DNA of 64,000 bases from Thiorhodococcus drewsii AZ1. GTDB taxonomy: Bacteria > Pseudomonadota > Gammaproteobacteria > Chromatiales > Chromatiaceae. How positions within the stretch are numbered: position 1 is the stretch's first letter; every line of letters begins with the position of its first letter. The stretch is taken from assembly GCF_000224065.1 (NCBI RefSeq), contig NZ_AFWT01000018.1:1-64000 (forward strand), written 5' to 3'. The notes beneath the pieces are model-generated. The model worked only from the letters and a program-made list of their open reading frames with translations, made no database searches and was not told where the DNA came from. Below are positions 57,133-64,000 of the stretch, in pieces. The translations under genes were made by a program, and so were the position numbers.

Positions 57133-58011
57133 TCAATGTTCGATCAGCTTTTGGATCGGTGCGCTCGGCTCCGACTGAATGGCTTCGTCGGCCTTCTTGT
57201 TCATAACGATGATGCTGATGCGGCGATTGATGGGATTGTTGGGGTCGTTCTTGTCGAATGGGACGGTCGAGGCGAAGCCGACGATCCGGGCGACCCGATC
57301 CTCGCGCATGCCGCCCTCGATCAGGGCCCGGCGGGCGGCGTTTGCCCGCTCGGTGGAGAGCTCCCAATTGCTGTAGTTGCCGCTGAGCGGGCGCGCGTCC
57401 GTATGACCGGTGATGCTGATGCGATTGGGCACCTCGTTGATGATGGAGCCGAGTTCCTTGAGAATTTCCTTCGTGTAGTCTTTCAGCTGGGCGCTGCCGA
57501 GGTCGAACATGGTCCGGTTTTCCTTGTCGACGATCTGAATGCGCAACCCTTCGGGCATGATGTCGATCAACAGTTGGTCCTTGTAAGGGGCCAGCGTCTG
57601 GCTATTGTCCAGCGCTTTCTCCAACACCTTGCGCAGCGACTCCAGACGCTCTCGGTCCAGTTCCTCGGCCATCGCATCGATCTGATCCGCTGTCTGGATG
57701 GGCGGGGTCTCCGGCCCCATGTCGATCGCGCCCTCGAAATCGATGATGGAGGGTTTCGAGCCCGTTCCCTCTCCGACTGCCTGAGAGGGCGCGGTCGCGA
57801 TGCCATCGAAGGCCGAGGGGTTGTTGAAGTATTTCGAGATGGCGGCCTTTTGTTCCTTGGTGGTGGAACCCAGAATCCAGAGCAGCATGAAGAAGGCCAT
57901 CATGGCAGTGGCGAAATCGGCAAAGGCGATCTTCCAGGCGCCGCCGTGATGGCCGGCGTGTTTGACGACCTTTTTGACGATGATGGGCTGCTTGTTGGTA
58001 TCGATGGCCAC
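57133..58011 (-). CDS. motB: Flagellar motor protein MotB
   Basis: 292 residues: basic N-terminus (QPIIVKKVVKHAGHHGGAWK), helix with the proton-binding Asp in FADFATAMMAFFMLLWILG, a plug region, and an OmpA-type domain with RISITGHTDARPLSGNYSNW and NRRISIIVM. It anchors the stator to peptidoglycan. No signs of a sodium-type PomB. Separated from motA by 215 bp, which holds the palindromic repeat copy 2. The ZorA-like gene is 220 bp further down on the same strand. Confidence 0.92.
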   Translation of the reverse strand: MAIDTNKQPIIVKKVVKHAGHHGGAWKIAFADFATAMMAFFMLLWILGSTTKEQKAAISKYFNNPSAFDGIATAPSQAVGEGTGSKPSIIDFEGAIDMGPETPPIQTADQIDAMAEELDRERLESLRKVLEKALDNSQTLAPYKDQLLIDIMPEGLRIQIVDKENRTMFDLGSAQLKDYTKEILKELGSIINEVPNRISITGHTDARPLSGNYSNWELSTERANAARRALIEGGMREDRVARIVGFASTVPFDKNDPNNPINRRISIIVMNKKADEAIQSEPSAPIQKLIEH

Positions 58012-58154
58012 GCGGGAGTGCTCCCATGACGGCGCTTGCCGGAAAAGCTCATGCTAAATTGACAGAAATCGCCTAGGGAAATGCTGATTGACCGCGTTTC
58101 CCGTCCGGGCCACGGATGGCCCGGCATTTTCAAGCGCCTGAGCGATTGAGAATG

Positions 58155-58193
58155 GAGCGAGTCGGAAACCGCGTTTTCGACTCGCGAGCTGAT
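58155..58193. repeat. Palindromic repeat, copy 2
   Basis: GCGAGTCG (58157-58164) and CGACTCGC (58178-58185) pair exactly around a 13-base loop; the flank AGCTGATC continues the match to the copy at 53930-53970 (reverse orientation). Compared with copy 1 the stem has C-G changed to G-C with both sides altered. It sits between motA and motB, where it may separate the two transcripts or stabilise the motA message. Confidence 0.7.
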
Positions 58194-58226
58194 CTAATGC
58201 CCGGAAGGCATCTGATCCGCATCTCT

Positions 58227-59078
58227 CTAAGTGCCGCGCAGCTGATGCTCCAGTTCGTTGAAGCTCGGTCTGAGCTCGGGTGGCATGGTCTTGCGGCCGA
58301 ATTCGACTGCCACCTGCGGGCTGTAGCCCTGAACATTGGCGAGAATGCAGGCCTTGATGCATGCGAGGAAGCTCGTTTCCTGAGCGGCGAATTCCTCCAT
58401 CATGCTGGCGATCGGGCTGACGAATCCATAGGCAACGAGGATGCCGGTAAGGGTTCCGACCAGGGCGGCGGCGACCAGGTTTCCAAGTTCCGACATGGGG
58501 CCGCCGAGCGCGGCCATGGTGTGGACGATGCCCAGCACGGCCGCCACGATACCGAAGGCGGGCAGGCCGTCGCCGACGCGCTGGATGGCTTGCGCCGGCT
58601 TCTCGGCATCGTGATGATGGGTCGCGAGTTCGACCTCCATGAGATTGTCGAGTTCGAAGGGATTCATGTTGCCGCTGACGACCAGTCGCATGTAGTCCGA
58701 GATGAATTCGCAGGCATGATGATTGCTGAGTAGCCTCGGATACTTCTGGAACAGGGGGCTGCTGGACGGCTCCTCAATATCGGATTCGATGCCCATCAGC
58801 CCTTCCTTGCGCGCCTTCGAGAACAGGGCATACATGAAGCCCATGGCGTCCATATAGTCGGCCTGCTTGTACTTCGACCCGATGAACAGCATGGGGATGG
58901 ATTTGAGCGACTTGATGACGACGCTCATCGGGTTGGCGATGATGAATCCACCGAAGGCCGCGCCCAGGATGATGACGAGTTCGAATGGTTGCCAGAGGGC
59001 GGCGATATGGCCGCCGGCCAGGCTGAATCCACCGAGGACTGAGGCGAAGACGATGATGGCGCCAAGTATCAGCTTCAC
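58227..59078 (-). CDS. motA: Flagellar motor stator protein MotA
   Basis: 283 residues from GTG 59078 with AAGAGGA upstream. Four membrane segments, beginning LILGAIIVFASVLGGFSLAG, and the proton-type core GIVAAVLGIVHTMAALGGP with AALVGTLTGILVAYGFVSPI. It forms the MotA ring around MotB. Length fits the E. coli type (295). The open frame to 59183 is not supported by a family match. Confidence 0.93.
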   Translation of the reverse strand: MKLILGAIIVFASVLGGFSLAGGHIAALWQPFELVIILGAAFGGFIIANPMSVVIKSLKSIPMLFIGSKYKQADYMDAMGFMYALFSKARKEGLMGIESDIEEPSSSPLFQKYPRLLSNHHACEFISDYMRLVVSGNMNPFELDNLMEVELATHHHDAEKPAQAIQRVGDGLPAFGIVAAVLGIVHTMAALGGPMSELGNLVAAALVGTLTGILVAYGFVSPIASMMEEFAAQETSFLACIKACILANVQGYSPQVAVEFGRKTMPPELRPSFNELEHQLRGT

Positions 59079-59239
59079 GCGACGGAATCCTCTTGGACGA
59101 TGTTTGGCGTTGGCACGGTCCGCTTGAGAGGCGGCCTGCCAGCGGAAGATAATAATGAATTCGTGCCGCTCGTGCTTGGCCATCCATCGTGCGGGGCGGA
59201 TCTATAGGCCGGCGATCAAAATGAGAGGAGGCCCCGAGC

Positions 59240-60661
59240 GTGCTTTCGAGCTGGTTGAGCAGGGTGACGGCGGAAGCCATGCCCGAAGAACTTCCCGTTT
59301 TGGCGCGGACGCGACGTCTTCTCCCTCTGGCGTTGGAGGACGAACTGGCCCCGAGACGCAAGGTTGCCATGGCGCTTATGGTGGATCCGGGTCTGGCCCT
59401 GCGGGTGCTGCAGTGCGCGAACGCCATCCCTCATCGCCATTTCGATGCCGAGGTCTCCATGCTGGAGGACGCCACGCACATGCTGGGAAGCCAGCGGCTG
59501 CTCGGCATCGCGACCGAGGCGAGCGTGGCGGAACAGGTGCTCGACGCCAATCGTTTGGAGCGCTACCGGCGTAGTGCCGGGCGCGCCGTGCTGGCGGCCC
59601 TTCTGGCCCAGGATTGGGCGCAGATCGATCGCGATCGGTTTCCCTCCGAGGTGAGTTTGGCCGCCCTACTGAACAATCTGGGCGAACTCTATCTGCTCGC
59701 GCATGGCGACGCTCGAATGGGGCGCTATCTGGAGATGGTCGAGGTGCTGCATATCTTTCCGCACGAGGCCGAGTACATGTCTCTTGGGGAGAGTCTCGAA
59801 GAGCTAGGTCATGTGCTGGCGGTGCGCTGGGGGTTGCCTGAGATGGTTCGGGAGGCGATGCGGGCTCGCAACGCCCAACACTTGAGAACGCTCTGCGTGA
59901 TGTTGGCGACCCAGACGGCGCGTTATGCCTTTGCCGGATGGCGACATCCCGCGCAGTTCACCGACCTCCGCCTGGCCTCCGAGATGCTGGGTATGGACAT
60001 CGCGTCCCTGATCCAGCGGGTGAATCATGTGGTGGAGGGCTTCAACCGAATCGGAGCGAACTACGGCATTACCACAGTTTTGCGTTTGCCCCTCAATACA
60101 GAGGGCGTTTTGATTTCCGGTGCCAGGCTCGCCGAGTCGACCAATGTCTGTCTGGCCCCGAGACGCGACGACTATCAGACCGCCGAGCGTTTGCTGCGGG
60201 CGGCGGAATCGGAGGAGCGAGAATCGCTTTTGAAGGTGTTGTTGCGCGGATTGCACCGGGGGCTCGGGTTGAACCGGGTCGTGTTCGCGAGCTATTCGGC
60301 CCGTGCCAATACCTTTCGGCCTGAGTCTCTGGTTGGGACGGATTTCGAGCCGGCCTTCAACCGTTTCAGTCTGTCGCTCGCCGAGGCCGGCTGTCTGGAG
60401 TTTCTGATGGAGCGCCCCGGGTCATTGTGGTTGAGCGACGAAAATGCTCCGGAGTTGCTGCCGCGCCTGCCGGCGCAGCTGTTGGAGTTGATCGGAGTCG
60501 AGCGCTTCTTTGTCATGTCGCTTTGGGTCGAAGGGCGTCCGATCGGCATGGTTTACGCCGATCGCCGCACTGCCGATTGTCGGCTCGATGCGGCGACCTT
60601 CGATGCTTTCCAACGCCTGGTGGGGCTGGCTGGGTTGGCCTTGGAACGGCGGCCGGCATGA
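59240..60661 (+). CDS. HDOD-like protein with C-terminal GAF-like domain
   Basis: 473 residues from GTG 59240. The HDOD-like part spans about 1-270 (LALRVLQCANAIPHRHFDAE, HMLGSQRLLGIATEA); the expected HD is NN in ALLNNLGELYLLAH, so it is catalytically degenerate. The C-terminal 160 residues look GAF-like (LHRGLGLNRVVFASYSARAN, FVMSLWVEGRPIGMVYADR), the HDOD-GAF layout seen in other regulators. Near motA and the ComFB gene, it is probably a scaffold in c-di-GMP or motility signalling. Confidence 0.65.
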   Translation: MLSSWLSRVTAEAMPEELPVLARTRRLLPLALEDELAPRRKVAMALMVDPGLALRVLQCANAIPHRHFDAEVSMLEDATHMLGSQRLLGIATEASVAEQVLDANRLERYRRSAGRAVLAALLAQDWAQIDRDRFPSEVSLAALLNNLGELYLLAHGDARMGRYLEMVEVLHIFPHEAEYMSLGESLEELGHVLAVRWGLPEMVREAMRARNAQHLRTLCVMLATQTARYAFAGWRHPAQFTDLRLASEMLGMDIASLIQRVNHVVEGFNRIGANYGITTVLRLPLNTEGVLISGARLAESTNVCLAPRRDDYQTAERLLRAAESEERESLLKVLLRGLHRGLGLNRVVFASYSARANTFRPESLVGTDFEPAFNRFSLSLAEAGCLEFLMERPGSLWLSDENAPELLPRLPAQLLELIGVERFFVMSLWVEGRPIGMVYADRRTADCRLDAATFDAFQRLVGLAGLALERRPA

Positions 60662-60682
60662 CTCGCCGGGGGCTTGCGAGTG

Positions 60683-60967
60683 TCAGTCGAGGTTCTGATC
60701 GCGGTCTTCGCTGCGGCGCTGGATGGTCATGCGCGCCTTCTCGACTGCCTCGTTGACCTGTCGCTGCATCCGATCCTGTTCCTCGTCGCTGAGGTGGGAG
60801 GCCAGGTCGATCGAGTGTCTGATGTAACGGGGTGGTAAATTGTTGAGTGCAACGCAGGCGAGATCCTCGATATAGGCTGCCTCGTCGGGTGCCTTATCCG
60901 TTTCGATGGCCTCTCGAATGCACTCCATGACGAGTCGCTCATAATAGTTGCCGATGTTGGATGGCAT
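60683..60967 (-). CDS. ComFB-family protein
   Basis: 94 residues from ATG 60967, matching ComFB along its length: MPSNIGNYYERLVMECIREA, YIEDLACVALNNLPPRYIRH, and DLASHLSDEEQDRM. ComFB-type proteins in cyanobacteria have been reported as c-di-GMP receptors, and this helical fold without membrane segments fits a small cytoplasmic regulator. It is convergent with the HDOD-GAF gene. Confidence 0.8.
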   Translation of the reverse strand: MPSNIGNYYERLVMECIREAIETDKAPDEAAYIEDLACVALNNLPPRYIRHSIDLASHLSDEEQDRMQRQVNEAVEKARMTIQRRSEDRDQNLD

Positions 60968-61142
60968 CTGCGTACCTGTTCGGGTAGATGGTGTCGTGGT
61001 ATTGAATCGGGCGATGCCCTTGCGATCCGGGCCGTAAGATTCGATCTTAGCAAGTGTGGCCCTCTCGGTGTGAATCCCTTTCCCCTTGACCCTGAAGCGG
61101 TTAGGATCCTCCGGGCATAGTCTGGTTGGGCGTGGTGGCTGC

Positions 61143-61691
61143 ATGAGGAAAGAGATCTGGCGCGATGTGCTTGGTGACGACCTCTCGGTGACCCTGGAGC
61201 TTGCGGTCGGTCCGAGCGAGCGCCCGATCACCGCAGGCGATGCCGCCGTGCGTCTGTTCGACGCGATTGCCATGCTTGAAGAGGGAGTGCAGGTCCGCTC
61301 CAAGGATGATCCTCCGGCGCCGGAGCTGCAACGGCTGGAAGTCAAGATCGATCTTTTGACCGATCTGGTTTCATCGTTGCTCGCCGATCGAATCCCGCAA
61401 GGCTCTGCCGTGACCGTGAGTGCCGATGGGTTGGTCCTTTCCGCCTGTGTGCTGTCACCGAGCTGCGATCGTATCGAGGTCTATCCCTGTCACTGGCTCG
61501 CTCAGCCGGTGGTCTTGGAACTGGGGCCGATTGTGCTGCGGGATGGCGCGTGTGGCGCGAGCTGGCGTTGTCGGGATCCGGGTCTCCGCGATGCGATCGG
61601 TCGATGGGTCTTTCGCATGCATCGACGTGAGGTGGCTCGGCGGCGAATGCGCGACGATCCACGCCAGGATGTGTCGCGACGTGGCGCCTAA
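61143..61691 (+). CDS. PilZ-like protein upstream of the flagellar master regulator
   Basis: 182 residues from ATG 61143. The middle is helical ([20 protein letters not shown]) and the C-terminal half is beta-rich, ending [20 protein letters not shown], like the closing helix of PilZ proteins ('IFRRHR...RRR'). The RxxxR motif of a canonical PilZ is not clear, so c-di-GMP binding is uncertain. Its stop is 89 bp before the sigma-54 activator start, suggesting co-transcription. Confidence 0.5.
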   Translation: MRKEIWRDVLGDDLSVTLELAVGPSERPITAGDAAVRLFDAIAMLEEGVQVRSKDDPPAPELQRLEVKIDLLTDLVSSLLADRIPQGSAVTVSADGLVLSACVLSPSCDRIEVYPCHWLAQPVVLELGPIVLRDGACGASWRCRDPGLRDAIGRWVFRMHRREVARRRMRDDPRQDVSRRGA

Positions 61692-61779
61692 TGCCGTGTT
61701 TGACGGCTCCTATCCATCGAATTCGTTCAGTCATTTTAAGGATTGCGTAGGGTCTTATGGACTCGGGGAATCAGCACAG

Positions 61780-63162
61780 GTGTTGAGAATTGGTCTGCAC
61801 GGTCAAGCGTCGGCGCGCATCGCGACCGCTTGTATCCTGGAATTCCTCGGTTGCGAGGTCTGCGAGGTGAAGGCTCCGGATGCGATTCCGTCGGGTCTTT
61901 CGGCGCTATGGCTGTGCGATACGCCGTCCGTGTTGGCACGAACGCTGGACGCAGTGCAGGATTCTCTCGCCGCGCCGCTGGTCTGTCAGCCCACGGAGGA
62001 CCCTGGGCAGGAGGCGGCGAATCTGCGGCGACGTGCCTTCGTCGTCACCTCGCCCCTGACGCCCGGACAGGTCATTCAGGTTTTGCAGCGGTTGCAATGT
62101 GGAGTCGGACTCGACGCTGTGGCGGATGTCGGATTGGTCGGCCGTCATGTGACCATGCTCAACGTCAAGCGTCTCATCGCGCAGGTCGCCAACACGGATG
62201 CCACGGTACTGATCCTTGGCGAAACCGGATCAGGCAAAGAGGTCGTCGCTCGCGCCATCCATGCGGCCTCGAACCGCTCGGGCAAACCCTTCGTTGCGGT
62301 CAATTGCGGGGCCATCCCTCCAGATTTGCTGGAGAGCGAGCTGTTCGGGCATGAGAAGGGGGCCTTTACCGGCGCGTTCACTGCCCGTGCCGGACGTTTC
62401 GAGCTGGCTGACGACGGTGTTCTCTTTCTGGATGAGATTGGGGACATGCCTTTGCCGATGCAGGTCAAGCTGCTGCGCGTGTTGCAGGAGCGAACCTTTG
62501 AGCGGGTTGGTTCGAATAAGCCGCTGCAGACCAACGCACGCATCATTTCAGCGACCCATCGCAATCTGGAAGAGGCGGTGGACGCTGGAAATTTTCGGCA
62601 AGATCTCTTTTTTCGCCTGAACGTCTTTCCGGTTGATCTTCCTTCGCTGCGGGAGCGTCGCAGCGATATTCCGCTGCTGATCGCGACGCTGGAGCAGCGT
62701 CTGAAAGAGCAGGGGGCAACTCCGGCCAATCTGACCCCGGCCGTGATCGCGCATCTCGAATCGCACGCTTGGCCGGGAAATATCCGCGAACTGGCCAATT
62801 TGCTCGAACAGTTGTCCATTATGTATCCGGATCAGTTGGTCGATCTCGCCCAGCTGCCGTCGAAATTTCGGCCCTCTCAGCTGGATCCCGTGTTGGAGCC
62901 TCTTGAGTCGTCGCCCGCTGTCGGTTCGCATGAAGAGACCGTGCACGCTGGCACGGTGACGGGCCTGCCTCCGGAGGGGACCGAGCTGCGCGAATATATG
63001 AATGAGCTGGAGCGTCAGATGATCGTCATTGCCCTCACCGAGAATGATTTCGTGGTTGCGCGCGCGGCGCGACGTTTGGGGATGCGGCGGACGACGCTGG
63101 TCGAGCGGATGAGAAAGTTCGGTCTTGAGCGCGACGCCCGTGATGCGACGCAAGATCTCTGA
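61780..63162 (+). CDS. FleQ/FlrA-like sigma-54-dependent activator of flagellar genes
   Basis: 460 residues from GTG 61780 with GGGGAA nine bases upstream. A short N-terminal FleQ-type receiver-like domain ([18 protein letters not shown]) without the usual phospho-Asp; AAA+ domain with Walker [16 protein letters not shown] loop ([20 protein letters not shown]) and [20 protein letters not shown]-terminal Fis-type helix-turn-helix ([20 protein letters not shown]). Upstream starts 61669 and others are possible. FleQ/FlrA is the flagellar master regulator; some homologues bind c-di-GMP. A sigma-54 promoter and fliE lie directly downstream. Confidence 0.85.
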   Translation: MLRIGLHGQASARIATACILEFLGCEVCEVKAPDAIPSGLSALWLCDTPSVLARTLDAVQDSLAAPLVCQPTEDPGQEAANLRRRAFVVTSPLTPGQVIQVLQRLQCGVGLDAVADVGLVGRHVTMLNVKRLIAQVANTDATVLILGETGSGKEVVARAIHAASNRSGKPFVAVNCGAIPPDLLESELFGHEKGAFTGAFTARAGRFELADDGVLFLDEIGDMPLPMQVKLLRVLQERTFERVGSNKPLQTNARIISATHRNLEEAVDAGNFRQDLFFRLNVFPVDLPSLRERRSDIPLLIATLEQRLKEQGATPANLTPAVIAHLESHAWPGNIRELANLLEQLSIMYPDQLVDLAQLPSKFRPSQLDPVLEPLESSPAVGSHEETVHAGTVTGLPPEGTELREYMNELERQMIVIALTENDFVVARAARRLGMRRTTLVERMRKFGLERDARDATQDL

Positions 63163-63498
63163 ACGCGACGGCCCGTGCGGAGTCGAAGCGTCAATATATT
63201 GTCTCTCCGAATCGGTCGCTCGTAGCGTTTGTCTCTCACGCCGCTTCGCCGGCTGACTTTGTTCGCGATTTTCTCATCCCTTCGGATGGCGCTCCCCATC
63301 GCCTGCGTCCGCGCAAGCCCCGTGTTCTGATCCTCGCGTCCCGATTGGGCGTTTCGCTGTCCTTCCGATTCGATCCGCGCGTCTCCCGTTCGTTTGTACG
63401 ATGGCTCTGAATTTGCATGGACAGGGCATCGTTCCCATCACGCCAGGTATTGACTGGCATTTGGGGCAGGGCCCTGGCGAATCACGGAGACGGCAGAT
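63163..63498. other. Intergenic region before fliE
   Basis: 336 bases between the activator and fliE. The only strong signal is the sigma-54 promoter at 63402-63417. The fliE leader has CGGAGACGG about ten bases before the ATG at 63499. No small gene is supported. Confidence 0.5.
63402..63417 (+). promoter_or_regulatory. Sigma-54 promoter of the fliE operon
   Basis: TGGCTCTGAATTTGCA has GG at 63403-63404 (-24) and GC at 63415-63416 (-12), separated by exactly 10 bp, with the flanking consensus TGGC and TTGC. Transcription should start near 63428, giving a leader of about 70 bases before fliE. The sigma-54 activator gene just upstream supports it. Confidence 0.8.
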
Positions 63499-63837
63499 AT
63501 GAGCGAAATGCAGATTCAGAATGTGCTGCAGCAGATGCGCGCACTCTCTCAGTCTGGCCGCGTTGAGGGAGCCGAGCCCGTCTCTAAAGTTGAGCCAGCC
63601 CGCGAGCTCGACGGGGAGGATTTCGCAAGCACGATGCGTGATGCCATTCGTTCCGTGAACCAGATTCAGAAAGAAGCAACGACCATGCAGACTCAATTCG
63701 AACTCGGCGACGCCAATGTCTCCTTGCCTCAGGTGATGGTGGCGATGAACAAATCCTCGATCGCCTTCGAGGCAACCAATCAGGTACGCAACCGGTTGCT
63801 GTCGGCCTACCAAGAAGTGATGAGCATGCAGGTCTAA
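63499..63837 (+). CDS. fliE: Flagellar hook-basal body complex protein FliE
   Basis: 112 residues with the FliE pattern: DFASTMRDAIRSVNQIQKEA, FELGDANVSLPQVMVAMNKS and SIAFEATNQVRNRLLSAYQE, ending VMSMQV. FliE joins the MS ring to the rod. The start ATG has GGAGACGG upstream. It is followed after 35 bp by fliF, the usual order. Confidence 0.95.
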   Translation: MSEMQIQNVLQQMRALSQSGRVEGAEPVSKVEPARELDGEDFASTMRDAIRSVNQIQKEATTMQTQFELGDANVSLPQVMVAMNKSSIAFEATNQVRNRLLSAYQEVMSMQV

Positions 63838-63872
63838 GGGCGTTACGGTTGCGATAGCGGAGACACTCGTCA

Positions 63873-64000
63873 ATGGCGTCCTCTCTCACCGCCGCTTTGT
63901 CAACGGGCCTCGATACGTTCAAGGAAATGTCCGTCGGGCGTCAGGTTGCGCTCATCGGAATGGTGACGGGCGGTATCGTGGCGGCCGCCGCCATCCTCTT
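63873..64000 (+). CDS. fliF: Flagellar MS-ring protein FliF (N-terminal part, window edge)
   Basis: The first 42 codons are present, starting ATG 63873: MASSLTAALSTGLDTFKEMS, then VGRQVALIGMVTGGIVAAAA, which contains the first membrane helix of FliF. Only the start is in the window, but the position after fliE and the helix pattern support the name. Confidence 0.88.
   Translation, partial: MASSLTAALSTGLDTFKEMSVGRQVALIGMVTGGIVAAAAIL

Noticed and set aside
59100-59130. A TGGCACG-like sigma-54 element upstream of the HDOD-like gene
   Set aside because: The GC element is 8 bp, not 10 bp, after GG, so the spacing does not fit.
63456-63475. TGGCATTTGGGGCA as a sigma-54 promoter for fliE
   Set aside because: GG and GC are 8 bp apart; the element at 63402 has the right 10-bp spacing.

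Overview
The window is high-GC DNA from a flagellated, respiring gammaproteobacterium. The surE-pcm-nlpD-rpoS block, a cbb3 oxidase with its fixGHIS assembly genes, CbiZ/CbiB corrinoid salvage, a TIGR03790-type protein and abundant c-type cytochromes all fit a purple sulfur bacterium of the Chromatiaceae or a close relative. This placement rests on gene content and style; no rRNA gene is present to confirm it.

Region 1 (1-10.5 kb) is the worn end of a surface-polysaccharide locus. It opens with a frameshifted IS630-type transposase tail, followed by a FemAB/GNAT-like enzyme, a sulfotransferase, a methyltransferase and a UPF0104-type membrane protein on the plus strand. On the minus strand are a polysaccharide deacetylase-like gene and the WbpB/WbpD pair for a diacetamido uronic acid sugar. 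An Rpn-type nuclease gene with an in-frame TGA and a ParD-like/zeta-type toxin-antitoxin pair with a palindromic promoter site follow. Region 2 (10.4-24 kb) holds a small multiheme cytochrome operon, cbiZ-cbiB, an HDOD-GGDEF regulator, murJ, rpsT (UUG start), lgt, a GH17-like secreted protein coupled to an Smr protein, and then surE-pcm-nlpD-rpoS running to 26 kb.

Region 3 (26-34.7 kb) is the cbb3 terminal oxidase: ccoNOQP behind a near-consensus FNR/ANR box, an extra 49-residue one-helix protein, a strong terminator, then ccoG-ccoH-ccoI-ccoS for maturation. Region 4 (34.8-54 kb) is signalling: PilZ, a DUF5610 protein, a chemoreceptor-like stub, cheY-STAS-cheA-mcp-cheW-cheD-cheB (no cheR seen), a second chemoreceptor with a periplasmic haem c motif, a YfbR-like HD hydrolase, a DamX-like AAA-SPOR protein, a SprA-related metalloprotease-like protein, a second PilZ, an EF-hand-like protein and HDOD proteins.

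Region 5 (54-64 kb) is motility. Two stator-type operons lie side by side on the minus strand: motA-motB and a ZorA/ZorB-like pair without the usual Zorya effectors. A third PilZ-like protein, a ComFB protein and a FleQ/FlrA-like sigma-54 activator precede fliE and the start of fliF, and fliE has a consensus sigma-54 promoter. The recurring theme from 34 to 64 kb is c-di-GMP and chemotactic control of a flagellar motor. The most notable observations are the orphan ZorAB-like motor next to motAB, the haem-c chemoreceptor, a two-copy palindromic repeat with a compensatory stem change, and a set of signal-less Ser/Gln-rich proteins in the motility region.
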